The notes: generated from the sequence alone by a model not told the origin. A stretch of DNA of 64,000 bases from Petrosia ficiformis (GCA_947044365.1 OX345646.1:4263327-4327326); one strand, 5' to 3'. Positions 43,578-56,447 are shown, counted from the first letter of the stretch. Made by a program: numbers and translations.

Positions 43578-45620
43578 ATATAAGCCTACAACATTAGTCC
43601 TCACTGATCTCTACTGTACAATATAAGCCTACAACATTAGTCCTCACTGATCTCTACTGTACAATATAAGCCTACAACATTAGTCCTCACTGATCTCTAC
43701 TGTACAATACAAGCCTACAACATTAGTCCTTACTGATCTCTACTGTACAATATAAGCCTACAACATTAGTCCTCACTGATCTCTACTGTACAATATAAGC
43801 CTACAACATTAGTCCTCACTGATCTCTACTGTACAATATAAGCCTACAACATTAGTCCTCACTGATCTCTACTGTACAATATAAGCCTACAACATTAGTC
43901 CCCACTGATCTCTACTGTACAATATAAGCCTACAACATTAGTCCTCACTGATCTCAATATAAGCCTACAACATTAGTCCTCACTGATCTCTACTGTACAA
44001 TATAAGCCTACAACACTAGTCCTCACTGATCTCTACTGTACAATATAAGCCTACAACATTAGTCCTCACTGATCTCAATATAAGCCTACAACACTAGTCC
44101 TCACTGATCTCTACTGTACAATATAAGCCTACAACATTAGTCCTCACTGATCTCTACTGTACAATATAAGCCTACAACATTAGTCCCCACTGATCTCTAC
44201 TGTACAATATAAGCCTACAACATTAGTCCTCACTGATCTCTACTGTACAATATAAGTCTACAACATTAGTCCTCACTGATCTCTACTGTACAATATAAGC
44301 CTACAACATTAGTCCTCACTGATCTCAATATAAGCCTACAACATTAGTCCTCACTGATCTCTACTGTACAATATAAGCCTACAACACTAGTCCTCACTGA
44401 TCTCTACTGTACAATATAAGCCTACAACATTAGTCCTCACTGATCTCAATATAAGCCTACAACACTAGTCCTCACTGATCTCTACTGTACAATATAAGCC
44501 TACAACATTAGTCCTCACTGATCTCTACTGTACAATATAAGCCTACAACATTAGTCCCCACTGATCTCTACTGTACAATATAAGCCTACAACATTAGTCC
44601 TCACTGATCTCTACTGTACAATATAAGTCTACAACATTAGTCCTCACTGATCTCTACTGTACAATATAAGCCTACAACATTAGTCCTCACTGATCTCAAT
44701 ATAAGCCTACAACATTAGTCCTCACTGATCTCTACTGTACAATATAAGCCTACAACATTAGTCCTCACTGATCTCTACTGTACAATATAAGCCTACAACA
44801 TTAGTCCTCACTGATCTCTACTGTACAATATAAGCCTACAACATTAGTCCCCACTGATCTCTACTGTACAATATAAGCCTACAACATTAGTCCTCACTGA
44901 TCTCTACTGTACAATATAAGCCTACAACATTAGTCCTCACTGATCTCTACTGTACAATATAAGCCTACAACATTAGTCCTCACTGATCTCAATATAAGCC
45001 TACAACACTAGTCCTCACTGATCTCTACTGTACAATATAAGCCTACAACATTAGTCCTCACTGATCTCTACTGTACAATATAAGCCTACAACATTAGTCC
45101 CCACTGATCTCTACTGTACAATATAAGCCTACAACATTAGTCCTCACTGATCTCTACTGTACAATATAAGTCTACAACATTAGTCCTCACTGATCTCTAC
45201 TGTACAATATAAGCCTACAACATTAGTCCTCACTGATCTCAATATAAGCCTACAACATTAGTCCTCACTGATCTCTACTGTACAATATAAGCCTACAACA
45301 TTAGTCCTCACTGATCTCTACTGTACAATATAAGCCTACAACATTAGTCCTCACTGATCTCTACTGTACAATATAAGCCTACAACATTAGTCCCCACTGA
45401 TCTCTACTGTACAATATAAGCCTACAACATTAGTCCTCACTGATCTCTACTGTACAATATAAGCCTACAACATTAGTCCTCACTGATCTCAATATAAGCC
45501 TACAACATTAGTCCTCACTGATCTCTACTGTACAATATAAGCCTACAACATTAGTCCTCACTGATCTCTACTGTACAATATAAGCCTACAACACTAGTCC
45601 TCACTGATCTCTACTGTACA
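43578..45620. repeat. 43-bp minisatellite in intron 1 of gene B3, about 48 units with 371-bp higher-order repeats
   Basis: Full units are 43 bp (TATAAGCCTACAACATTAGT, CCTCACTGATCTCTACTGTA). Shorter 35-bp units lack TACTGTAC. The pattern of short units and ACACTAG variants recurs with a 371-bp period (44,071 to 44,442; 44,321 to 44,692), which equals seven 43-bp plus two 35-bp units. Confidence 0.95.
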
Positions 45621-45792
45621 AGTAGTATGAATTGTAATGTCAAATTTAGTGCTCCGAGAGCTCTGGACTGCTACTATTCCAACTCTGTTATAAATAGTAA
45701 TATTTAATATTATCATTATATGATATTAATGTAACAACATTCACTGTACTATTAATACTGTATAATTCTCTCATATAGACTACATTTTAAAG

Positions 45793-45860
45793 ATGCATTT
45801 TGCAGGTAAACAAAAAAAAACAAATGATGAATTTTATATTATTATTATTATTAATTATTA

Positions 45861-45895
<35 letters not shown>

Positions 45896-46067
45896 ATGTG
45901 TATTTCATTATGATTATACAGAGGTAATGTTTGGAATAGGAATGGTTGCTATGGCAACAGCAATATTCACAATACATTATATTGCAGCTCATAAAGACTA
46001 TCCACATTCCATTGCAGCTGTGGATAATGGGGAGAATGGAGAATTAATAATTCCTCAGAGACAATAA
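45793..46067 (+). CDS. Class B single-pass microprotein (copy B3), two coding exons
   Basis: The start exon is 45,793-45,805 (ATGCATTTTGCAG), in a block beginning 45,779 after CATATAG. The terminal exon is 45,922-46,067. 52 residues: M-H-F-A-E-V-M-F-G-I-G-M-V-A-M-A-T-A-I-F, then T-I-H-Y-I-A-A-H-K-D-Y-P-H-S-I, then A-A-V-D-N-G-E-N-G-E-L-I-I-P-Q-R-Q. The helix spans about 6-24. It is the best preserved class B copy, three codons longer than B1. Its leader is at 43,165-43,349, so intron 1 is about 2.4 kb and mostly minisatellite. Function unknown. Confidence 0.72.
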
Positions 46068-46959
46068 GAAAAAGAAGCTTTTGCGTGAACACCTTCATTA
46101 TACATACATCATTAAATATTTGTATCAAGTTTAGTTTATTCATTTCATTTTCTTATGTTGTCATGTTTGATATTCAGTATTCTATTATATTTACTATTCC
46201 ATTTTCAAAAGCTCTCACTGAAACATTATGATTTGTTGATATTTGAACAATTATTATTAACAATACAAAATGTGTTTTTCTTTTACATGCATTGTCAAGA
46301 AATGTCTACAAAAATCTTGTCGTGACTGTTTAAATAGCATGGAAATCCTTTTACTGTCACACACCACATGTTTTGACTTATCCATACCATGTAAGGTACA
46401 TGTATAATGTATTTGCATTGCATGTACATATTTACTTACATAGCATTACATGTATTTACATGTATTTATATAGCATGCAAATCAGTATTTAGTACTACCA
46501 AAGAGATACCGAATAATAACGGTTATACAAACACAATTATGTGAATCATCCTATAAAACAAGTTTTCATATAAAACAATAATTATTATCACAAGACTTGA
46601 TATTTGTTTATGCAAAAATTGAATGAACATAATCACATTAATACACCTGTTAACTACAACAATATCGTGTTACATTATATATATATCTATATATATATAA
46701 TATTTATATATATTAGAAAGCAGTAGCAGATCGCAATTTGACAGGAGGTTATAAACAACCAGTTGTTATTATCCTATCCTGCAAAGTTAGTCTCGTATTG
46801 AGTACAGAGGAATTCACTTGGGACAAAAAATAACAATGCTCTTACAAGATTCATCGAGCAATAAATTAAGACAAATCATTTTATTTCTAGCAGTAACTTC
46901 ATTACTACTAGCAGTAAAGATTTTGGCAGATGGAAATGAAAATGCTCCAACTGAACTCC
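46068..46959. other. 3' flank of B3, AT-rich
   Basis: 46,070-46,260 resembles 8,230-8,450 and 28,190-28,330. 46,490-46,640 resembles the 3' flank of class A genes. (TA)n at about 46,675-46,710. No gene is seen. Confidence 0.5.
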
Positions 46960-47380
46960 AACTGTGTATATAGAGAAAACAAAAACATCCCTATGATTGC
47001 TTTATAGAGAAAAAAAAACATCCCTATGATTGCTTTATAGAGAAAAAAAAACATCCCTATGATTGCTTTACAAATTTGAGTGAAGATATAAGTATTCCTA
47101 TAACTGCTTTGTGGTGTCCAGCATTCAGTAATCATGGCTGACTTTATCAAGCATGAAAGACGACAGCTTATTATTTTGATTATCTACTCTCCTGACCTTT
47201 CAAAGGAACTTTAGAAATATATTTCAGGCAGAATAGTTACAGTTTCTACCTAAGCTACTTAGCTACAGGCTTTCTTTCTGATGAGTGTAGAGCTCGAGCG
47301 CGCGTTCTTTTACGTACCACACCCATTAATTGACCGAGCCCCCGGGAATGACGCAACTTCCTTGACGAGAGTCAACTACT
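46960..47380. mobile_element. MITE of the 29,582 family, partial, with a triplicated inner segment
   Basis: Three copies of AAAACATCCCTATGATTGC within 46,980-47,060, then sequence shared with 42,300-42,400 in inverse orientation, then a GC-rich block with CATTAATTGACCGAGCCCCC as in 29,735-29,755 (inverse). The terminal inverted repeats are not both present. The open frames are artefacts. Confidence 0.6.
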
Positions 47381-48560
47381 GCACAGGGCCTTGTTTTTCA
47401 TATTTGATACAAACTCCAACACATTCGTATCTCCAAACAGAGTTTCATTTTTGTGCAGCAACTCATATGCAAGTCAAAATTAGGAGATTACTAATTTTAG
47501 AGATTCATAAAAGACAGTTAAATGGAATTATAATTAATTCACATACATGTACATGTAATACATGCTCATGCATCCTACTGTTGTTTTATTTTCAAATGTA
47601 GTTGTTATAGTAGTACACATAATACATATCATGAAAGAATGAAGCCCCCAAAGTATGCACTTGTTATTAAGGTGGCACTTGGGTAATTAGCCATACATTT
47701 CTGATTATTGTAATAGTGGATTTTTAGGTGAGTTTTTGCACACACTCTATATATACATGTATATATAACTCTGAAATTTGGAAAACCAATATCTGAAAAA
47801 CAACTCAACTATGAATTTGCAATGACCTTGCGACCTACTGGAAATTCCGAAGTGACTCAACTACATGTAGTAATACATTTAAAGACTAAACCCACAATAA
47901 CACTACATCTATACTGATTATATAAACAACCAATGTTTTCATTAAATGCAACTGCAATACTTATTACAGTATGCCCACAGGGATGATCTGTCCATCCCCT
48001 TGGGATGTATGAGTTCAGATTATTATCTGTTCCATTCATCCTCTCACAGACATAAATAACTAAGTGGGTATTGAGTATGTTGACATGATGAATTAACTTA
48101 TAATGAGGTTCTACCTTAACATATAGACTTTAGCTTGTAAACCAGTCATATACATGTACTATGGTAATGAATCACACATTTTTACAGAGAGATGATGTAA
48201 ATTAAATAGTGATGTGAATTTTTTGAGTTTAATGTACAGTTTACTAATACAATCTCTATTCACATAACAGTAAAACACACATATATATAAACATACATTA
48301 TATACATTATATACATACATACATGTATACAAACAAATATATAATAATATATATACATTATAATTACTGCATGTATGTCTATATATGTAAGTATAACAGA
48401 TCTACTAATTGGGAAAAGACACATGACTAATTACTCTGGAATGCATATGCTAATATTAATTGAATAAAACTAGATAACTTAATTAACTATGATACATGGT
48501 TACTATAGTAACTGATAATTTTACTATGGTAACTTATAATCTTACTATTAATGAATATTG
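47381..48560. other. AT-rich flank, nothing recognised
   Basis: 47,660-47,850 is the duplicated 3'-flank type described at 31,610. (ATAC)-rich microsatellite at 48,270-48,360. No supported gene. Confidence 0.5.
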
Positions 48561-48564
48561 AGTA

Positions 48565-48594
48565 ACAGGAAGTTGTCATAAAATGTTATAAAAG
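48565..48594 (+). promoter_or_regulatory. Promoter of gene A3: ETS-like site plus TATA box
   Basis: ACAGGAAGTT at 48,565-48,574 and TATAAAAG at 48,587-48,594. The spacing and flanks are the same as at 4,151-4,180. Confidence 0.65.
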
Positions 48595-48743
48595 GGAATG
48601 AATTTATATCATTTGTTTCAGTGAACAAGCTAAAGAATGCTGGGTCTGAAATAACATTGAAATTTCTGCAAATTAAAGTGTCTGAAATAATTATTTATCT
48701 TCACAGACAATTGAGACTACAAGTGCAATATTGTAAAAGAAAG

Positions 48744-49711
48744 ATGTTCTTCACAGGTATGATATATGTACTGTACATTATCATCATTAAAATTTGCATA
48801 TCCTATTAATATTTATTATTAATACAAAATGTAAATTCTATTCACATTCCCAATGACCTCATAATTATGATGTGATGCCTTTATATGTAATATAGTGTAT
48901 AGTTTAATACCATAAGGTTAATACATGATTATACTGTAACTCAATAACTTATATGTAATATAGCGTATAGTTTAATACCATAAGGTTAATACATGATTAT
49001 ACTGTAACTTAATAACTTATATGTAATATAGTGTATAGTTTAATACCATAAGGTTAATACATGATTATACTGTAACTCAATAACTTATATGTATATAGTG
49101 TATAGTTTAATATCATAAGGTTAATACATGATTATACTATAACTCAATAACTTATATGTACTATAGTGTATAGTTTGATATCCTAAGGTTAATACACGAT
49201 TATCAATAATGAAGTAATGGATTAAAAATTGGAATACACAAAAAAGAATGAGAAAGATAATTATATGAAAATGGTGCAGATAAAAAGACTGTTGGTCATT
49301 CCAAACTAAAGATTGTGAATATTGTTCTGAGGTCATGGTGAACACGAATGATCTTTAGTAGTATTAAATGTTGCTAAAACAGAATTTGATAAGCGTGAAT
49401 TGTAAAGACTTACAAACACAGTAGTGACTAGTGACATACATCATTAGAATATATCAAACAGTTGACATTATGTATACCATGACATTATAATACACATAAC
49501 ACTATATATCTTGAAATACAGACTGGAGTATACATGTTATTATATATGTACAGATAATACACTGAAGATAGTGATCATAATAGGAGCATTGACTACCATT
49601 ATCATGATATATACTATTAGTAGAGAAGAAGAGGAGTACATATATACACATCCAATTCCTGCTGAAGATGAGGGTAAAAATGGATTGTTAGTACTACCAA
49701 AGAGACACTGA
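48744..49711 (+). CDS. Class A single-pass microprotein (copy A3), two coding exons
   Basis: The start exon is 48,744-48,756 (ATGTTCTTCACAG, donor GTATGA); the terminal exon is 49,554-49,711 after TATGTACAG. 56 residues, M-F-F-T-D-N-T-L-K-I-V-I-I-I-G-A-L-T-T-I, then I-M-I-Y-T-I-S-R-E-E-E-E-Y-I-Y, then T-H-P-I-P-A-E-D-E-G-K-N-G-L-L-V-L-P-K-R-H. Compared with A1 there is a 9-nt in-frame deletion inside the helix. The intron carries a half foldback element and a 68-bp tandem repeat yet keeps both splice sites. Function unknown. Confidence 0.7.
48881..49195. repeat. 68-bp tandem repeat, about 4.6 units, in the A3 intron
   Basis: Units contain TTATATGTAATATAGTGTAT and ACCATAAGGTTAATACATGA. The period is 68 bp (48,881 to 48,949). 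A single unit occurs at the ends of the foldback family near 18,080-18,130 and 61,435-61,490. Confidence 0.9.
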
Positions 49712-50719
49712 ATACTAAATATCATAAATACTTTATATACTGTACATTTTCTTGTAATAACACTTGGTATTGTTCATGCATTAATTATCAAATCATTATT
49801 ATATTGTATATGTTAACTTCAGTTTAGAAATACAACTAACTTTACACAATCACTATTATGTTATGTTACTTCGATATTGAGGAATAAATTCACAAGCAAC
49901 TATTACCAACAAAAGTTAAATTAAATTAACAAAACTCACTTAAATTTCTGTGACAATGGATGAGAAAATGAGGGTAGAAGGCACAAAAACTGTTTGCAAT
50001 GGAGCTACAATTTAATTGCATGGTGTTAGATACATATGGAAATGTGATTTATCATAAACAGTTTACATACCAAAAAAAGGAAAATTAATAACAGGTAGTT
50101 GTGATAAATTTTATACTAGTAAATGGTTAAATACACCCAACCCAATACTTATAGAGACAACCCCAAGTACACACCTGTATATATTCATAATGCTGATTGA
50201 AATCTTTATTAAGCCCACAAACCAAATACACCCAACCCCATACTTATAGAGACACAGCCAAAGGGTTAATAAGTACCCAGATATCTATCTACATGTGTCA
50301 CTCAAGAAAACTGCAGTTTAGCACAAACACATTAAATATGTACGTTCTTTTTATTAAGCTAAACGTTTTATTTGCCAAATGACTGATTTTGTATCTATGG
50401 TTACAATTACTCACCATCATGTCATTTAACTATACAACAAATAACCTTGTATCATATTACATTAGCTGAATAGTTGAATAACATAATTACGATTACTACA
50501 TGATTACGTACATTGTAACTCAATATTGAAGCAATGGATTAAAATTTGACATACACAAAAAAGAACAGGAAGGATAATTATATGAAAATGGTGCAGGTAA
50601 AAAGATTGTTGGTCATTGCAAACTAAAGATTGTGAACATTTTCCTGAATGTGAATGACCCTTAGGTACATGAGATTTGTACCACGCATGTACAGTGTCTA
50701 TTCAGTGTTGATAATACTA
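49712..50719. repeat. Duplicated flank (like 37,360-39,170)
   Basis: Collinear with 37,360-38,050 and 38,750-39,170 but without the 350-bp element at 38,155. It includes the half foldback arm at 50,560-50,680. No gene. Confidence 0.7.
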
Positions 50720-51345
50720 CAAGATTCTATTATGATCACAAAAATGGATTGTATTATGATCACAAAACTGGATTGTATTATGATCACAAAACTGGATTGT
50801 ATTATGATCCCAAAACTGGATTGTATTATGATCCCAAAACTGGATTGTATTATGATCACAAAACTGGATTGTATTATGATCACAAAACTGGATTCTATTA
50901 TGATCACAAAACTGGATTGTATTATGATCCCAAAACTGGATTGTATTATGATCCCAAAACTGGATTCTATTATGATCACAAAACTAGATTGTATTATGAT
51001 CACAAAACTGGATTGTATTATGATCACAAAACTGGATTGTATTATGATCACAAAACTGGATTGTATTATGATCACAAAACTGGATTGTATTATGATCACA
51101 AAACTGGATTGTATTATGATCCCAAAACTGGATTGTATTATGATCACAAAACTAGATTGTATTATGATCACAAAACTAGATTGTATTATGATCACAAAAC
51201 TGGATTGTATTATGATCACAAAACTAGATTGTATTATGATCACAAAACTGGATTGTATTATGATCACAAAACTAGATTCTATTATGATCACAAAACTAGA
51301 TTGTATTATGATCACAAAAATGGATTGTATTATGATAAATATTTA
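50720..51345. repeat. 24-bp minisatellite, about 26 units
   Basis: Same unit and flanks as 39,171-39,500, with about twice as many units. Long frames on both strands (up to 237 codons) follow from the 24-bp period and are not genes. Confidence 0.95.
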
Positions 51346-52489
51346 CTTCAGTGAATTTAGAATATAAATCATGATGAATGTGAATGACCTTACTAGTCCT
51401 CCCCAAACCAATCATCCTACATTGTACTTCTATCCTCAAACATTTAGGGTTATACGATATATATCAATCTCAGTTACTATGATTATAATATATATCTTGG
51501 GCCTGTTTCCCTTGGCATACAAATCCTGTAGATCTCAATGTATAACTTACACATGTGTAGTATTGTGTATATGAAATGACATCCCTTATATGGAACTCAC
51601 TAATATTCCTGACACAAGACTGACTTCAAATATTGTAGGGAAAACGTTAAACACGAGAGCACTCAAAACAAAATTGATTCCTCTATGAACACAAATGAAA
51701 TAAAATTGTAAAACGGTAATAATTAAATTCTAGCATAAAATGAATGAATAGTAATGTAGCGATAATTGGATCAGTAACATTATCGGCCATTATTTTTAGT
51801 ATTGGTATCGGTTATTTCTGACAATGTAACCAATACTGTAATACATGTAAATGTGCCAATAATGTCATTTCTTGTGATTGATTGCTTTTATGATACTCAT
51901 AATTATTAAGACAATGCTCATTTTCATTGAAAGAATCAGAAGCCAGAAGGTACATTGTGTAGGTATAATATCAGATCAGTATCAGTTTTTGGTACATATT
52001 AAAAGTAATTATCAGTTTATCGGAATATCGGTAAAATCCCTTATTGGTGCATCACTAGTACAAAGCTCTGTGGAAATTGCTTGCTCCAAAATCTTACAAT
52101 TTAATTACAAGTACAAGCATTATTTAGAAGGACTTACAATGTAAGTACTGGTACAAGTATAATCATGTTTTGACAATAGGAAATTAAGTGTATATTCAAG
52201 TAAATTTGGAAGTACTTAAGTTTTATTAACATACTATAACTACAACTATAAGTGGTCGCTATAGCTAGTCATACTAAAACAACACTAATGTATAGTTAAG
52301 AAGTAGTCAGTGTCATATGTTAGAATTTTTATTTTACAAGTAATAAGCATAATAAATTAGCTGTTATGTAGAAACAATCCAAAATATTTTGAATTTTTAG
52401 TCTGTTATGATAACAAATACACACATGTAGTTCTGTTGGGCCTTCCAAAGACCTAAACCTCATCTGGGAATGAAAGACTAATAATAGAC
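51346..52489. repeat. Chimeric duplicate: 18.9-kb type joined to 22.3-kb type sequence
   Basis: 51,370-51,740 follows 39,530-39,910 and 18,870-19,200. From about 51,750 it follows 22,250-22,837. Compared with the 18-25 kb region, the interval carrying ABC exons at 20.4-22.2 kb is missing. 52,230-52,330 is extra sequence. Confidence 0.65.
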
Positions 52490-53530
52490 TTGAGATCTAT
52501 AATTATGTACTAGAGATCTATAATTACATACTAGAGATCTATAATTATGTACTAGAGATCTATAATTACGTACTACAGATCTATAATTACGTACTAGAGA
52601 TCTATAATTACATACTAAAGATCTTTAATTATGTACATGTACTAAAGATCTATAATTACATACTAGAGATCTATAATTATGTACTAGAGATCTATAATTA
52701 CATACTAGAGATCTATAATTATGTACTAGAGATCTATAATTACATACTAGAGATCTATAATTATGTACTAGAGATCTTTAATTACATACTAGAGATCTAT
52801 AATTACATACTAGAGATCTATAATTACATACTAGAGATCTATAATTACGTACTAGAGATCTATAATTACATACTAAAGATCTATAATTATGTACATGTAC
52901 TAAAGATCATAATTACATACTAGAGATCTATAATTATGTACTAGAGATCTATAATTACATACTAGAGATCTATAATTACGTACTAGAGATCTATAATTAC
53001 GTACTAGAGATCTATAATTACATACTAAAGATCTTTAATTATGTACATGTACTAAAGATCTATAATTACATACTAGAGATCTATAATTACGTACTAGAGA
53101 TCTATAATTACGTACTAGAGATCTATAATTACATACTAAAGATCTTTAATTATGTACATGTACTAAAGATCTATAATTACATACTAGAGATCTATAATTA
53201 TGTACTAGAGATCTATAATTACATACTAGAGATCTATAATTATGTACTAGAGATCTATAATTACATACAAGAGATCTATAATTACGTACTAGAGATCTAT
53301 AATTACATACTAGAGATCTATAATTATGTACTAGAGATCTATAATTACATACTAGAGATCTATAATTACGTACTAGAGATCTATAATTATGTACTAGAGA
53401 TCTATAATTACGTACTAGAGATCTATAATTACATACTAAAGATCTATAATTACGTACTAGAGATCTATAATTATGTACTAGAGATCTATAATTACATACT
53501 AGAGATCTATAATTACATACTAGAGATCTA
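52490..53530. repeat. 21-bp tandem satellite, about 50 units
   Basis: Same unit, variants and edges as 22,838-24,475, but about 600 bp shorter. Confidence 0.95.
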
Positions 53531-54469
53531 TTTGATCTGACTCTGTTGATATGAGAAGCATGGTTGCTATGACACTTGCTAGACAGCTGTAGGAATGTAA
53601 AAAGGTAGTATATAAAATATGCAATATGTATTAAATTTGGGTGTAATCAGGGTAGCATCCTCTTATTACTCAAGTTTAGAATGAAATGAGTTTGTTTTAT
53701 ATCATTAATATGAATCAGCATTGTTTTGTAGGTCAGATGTTAGACAAGGAGGTAATGTCTGGAGAAAGTGATGTTGATGAAGTTTAGCTCGGTACAAAAT
53801 CATGCTCACCAATGAAATTCATTGGATTAAGTGACGTACATTTAACATCGAGATTATTATGATTAAAATTACATGTTGCACGCCACACAAAACAATGCAT
53901 TTCATTGGTCTGCACAATTTTGTGCGAAGACAAATTTAATCAACATCAGTTTCCCTAGTAGAGGATCCATCATTGTCTGATAGCAGTAAAAAGACATGAA
54001 CATGAAGTAGAGTGGTGGTATGAGTGAAGTTTAGGCTCCATAATTAATACAGGCTACAGTGACAACGACGTGATTCATCGACTATAGGCCTATAGGTATA
54101 AGTTATATCTGTCATGGAAAGTTAAGTTTCAAAAATGTTAACATAAGACTCAACAGAGCTAACTGGCCTATGGTTCAGTACACTACACCATTGTCACTGT
54201 GGTATATATTAATTACGAAACTTAAACTTCACCTATACCCAGACATTGTGGATCAAGTGTACAGAACCTTGAATATTTTGAGAAGGCATGTCCTTTATCC
54301 TAGGCTCTCTTGTCATTATGGTTTTACTAATCTGTATCATTTACCACATCTACTTGAGGTGAAGTTCTTTACACTTCATCCAACATTTCTACCAGTATGA
54401 CAATAAGAGATGATTTCAATTATTTTAGAAATGCCAGCCCAGGTATGTTTAAGCATATCTAGTATATAC
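53531..54469. repeat. Near-identical duplicate of 24,476-25,413
   Basis: Only scattered single-base differences by eye, so this is a recent duplication. It has the same unsupported short frames. Confidence 0.85.
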
Positions 54470-54572
54470 CTGTAACGATTGGAATCTTAATGAGAGAAAG
54501 TTCTTGCCACCATTTCTTGGAGAGAATATTTTAGTGATGGTGGAGACTGCTTGATGAGAGGATGATGGACAT
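54470..54572 (-). CDS. Second copy of the probable ABCB7-like presequence exon
   Basis: Same 103 nt, acceptor and donor as 25,414-25,516, with no difference seen. The exons that should follow (W-P-K-D, V-P-F-F-F-K-Y-A) are absent from the 51-54 kb copy, so it is likely an orphan duplicate unless it splices to 41,293, which would need a matching phase (phase 0 out, phase 1 in; it does not match). Confidence 0.45.
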
Positions 54573-54639
54573 CTGAAAATTAACAATGTAGACATTTGAT
54601 ATACCAATAATAATTATTATCTTAGTTATTTATTAATTA

Positions 54640-54861
54640 AATAAAGAGCCGTCGGGACGGGACCCTCGCCTACGTGGCAAGGTAATACAAACTATAATTT
54701 CGAAATATATGCCAAAAGATTATAATTATCATTGCTCGTTTGTATGGTCATATAATAATGAGAATGTTTACTTCAGATTGTTTAGTTTGTGTATGAAACA
54801 TATTAAGTTATAAAACCGTACTGGCATGTTAGTTTTTATAATAATATTATAATAGATATAG

Positions 54862-54903
<42 letters not shown>

Positions 54904-55457
54904 ATATTTATATGTAAATTATATAAACTAACATGTCACTACTTATTACGATTATACTAGTCTCTTCCTTGTCTATACTATAAGTCTTACATTTTAGTCT
55001 CTGTATTATCTGAAAGAAGAAAGAAAGATCCTCAATTCGTCTTGTGAAATATTCCACAAAGACAGCATAGACAGGTCCTCAAAACTGCTGACTTTCAAGT
55101 AACGTGCACAGCACATGACTTTGAAAATTTGAAATAGGCGGAGTTTGAAAGTAATGGAGAATGCTTGGAGCCAGTACTCGATGTTGTAGCAACCACTACC
55201 CAAATTCTGTTTGCTTTTATGTAGTGCTTTGCTAGCGATAGTCATGATACAGGAGTAGTTATGTTTTGATGTGTTCAGATGCCTCCACGAGTCTTCTCAA
55301 GTCTGGAAACAGTAACCGTGAGTTATAAACATTGTGATAACTTTATAACCGAAAGGTTTAAGAAGAATTCCTACGTTATTTTTTTTCCTTGTATAATTTG
55401 AAGTCTACCAGTACCCCTTTTGAAATGTCAATGTTTTTATTTTTCCAGAAAAATTGC

Positions 55458-55529
<72 letters not shown>

Positions 55530-55592
55530 ACAGACACACAGACAAAACGATTACCGTACCCTTCCGCCTACGCTACGCGGCGAGGGTAATAA
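54640..55592. mobile_element. 943-bp non-autonomous insertion with 5-bp target duplication
   Basis: The element is 54,645-55,587, flanked by AATAA on both sides; the empty site is in the near-identical duplicate at about 25,580. The left end is AGAGCCGTCGGGACGGGACC and the right end ...GCGGCGAGGGT; ACCCTCGCC occurs inverted at both ends. Inside are (TA)n at 54,860-54,890 and (CA)n at 55,463-55,523, then CGATTACCGTACCCTTCCGC as in the 38,155 element. No coding capacity is recognised; the 79-codon minus-strand frame has no family signal. Confidence 0.8.
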
Positions 55593-55814
55593 CTAAGATA
55601 TTTTAACCCCTTATTAACTACATTACTCACGAGGTCAACATAATGGGGTTAGCTGAAATGGACTTCTCTTCTCACAGACTGTAACAAAACTTAATTATAT
55701 TGTTAAGGCAGAAAAACAAGAGTAAAGTGTACTGTACAATGCTATACTGTACTCTACTAGCTATACTGTACTGTACAATGATATACTGTGCTATACTACT
55801 TTACTGTACAATGT

Positions 55815-56447
55815 TTAGTTAAGGAGGATCAATGCAATCTTGCTGTGGATTTGTTTCATGACACCAATGTTTCCTTTACTTCAGAAAGCAGAACCATTCT
55901 AGGCTCTCCTATTGGCACAGACTTATATCACTGATTGGGTTACTAATAAAGTCCAGGCTTGGGCTGATGAATTGAATACTCTGACCGATATCTCTTAACC
56001 TCAAGCAGCTTATTCTGCCCTCACACATGGTGTGATAAATCACTAGACTTATCTCTCTCAGACATGCCCGGATGTTGGTCCTTTCTTTGAACCTCTCGAA
56101 AAAGTACTTCGTTATAGATTAATTCCATCTCAAGAAACACCAAACGACACTGAGAGAGTTTTTTGCTCTCCCATGTAGACATGGTGGTTTAGGTATTCCT
56201 AATCTCTTATTTTTGGTATCTACTCATAATTCACTGGCTCTTTTATACCTTTAGTTTTGTCTCAGAGTGATCCGATCCCTTCTCATGTTTTGGAGCAACA
56301 AACTAAAATTAAGTCTTCCATTCACTCACAGAATCGTTGAACTTCAAAGGATTTGACGTAAGGATTTTCAATCCAACAGCACATTCCTGCCGGAACAGAC
56401 CCTTAACTGCTTGTTAGAGGCATCATGAGCTTGAGAAACGACGACTC
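55815..56447 (+). pseudogene. Second decayed reverse-transcriptase remnant
   Basis: Nearly identical to 25,813-26,440, with the same stops plus a 9-base insertion near 56,353. It breaks off at 56,447, where foldback-type sequence begins, so the last part (V-E-H-G-S-F-T-P-L) is missing. Confidence 0.7.

Noticed and set aside
43578..45620. CRISPR-like array with 43-bp periodicity
   Set aside because: No distinct spacers; the whole unit is repeated, with higher-order structure.
50654..51367. Frames of 201-237 codons on both strands
   Set aside because: The 24-bp minisatellite keeps all non-stop frames open; identical frames on both strands show an artefact.
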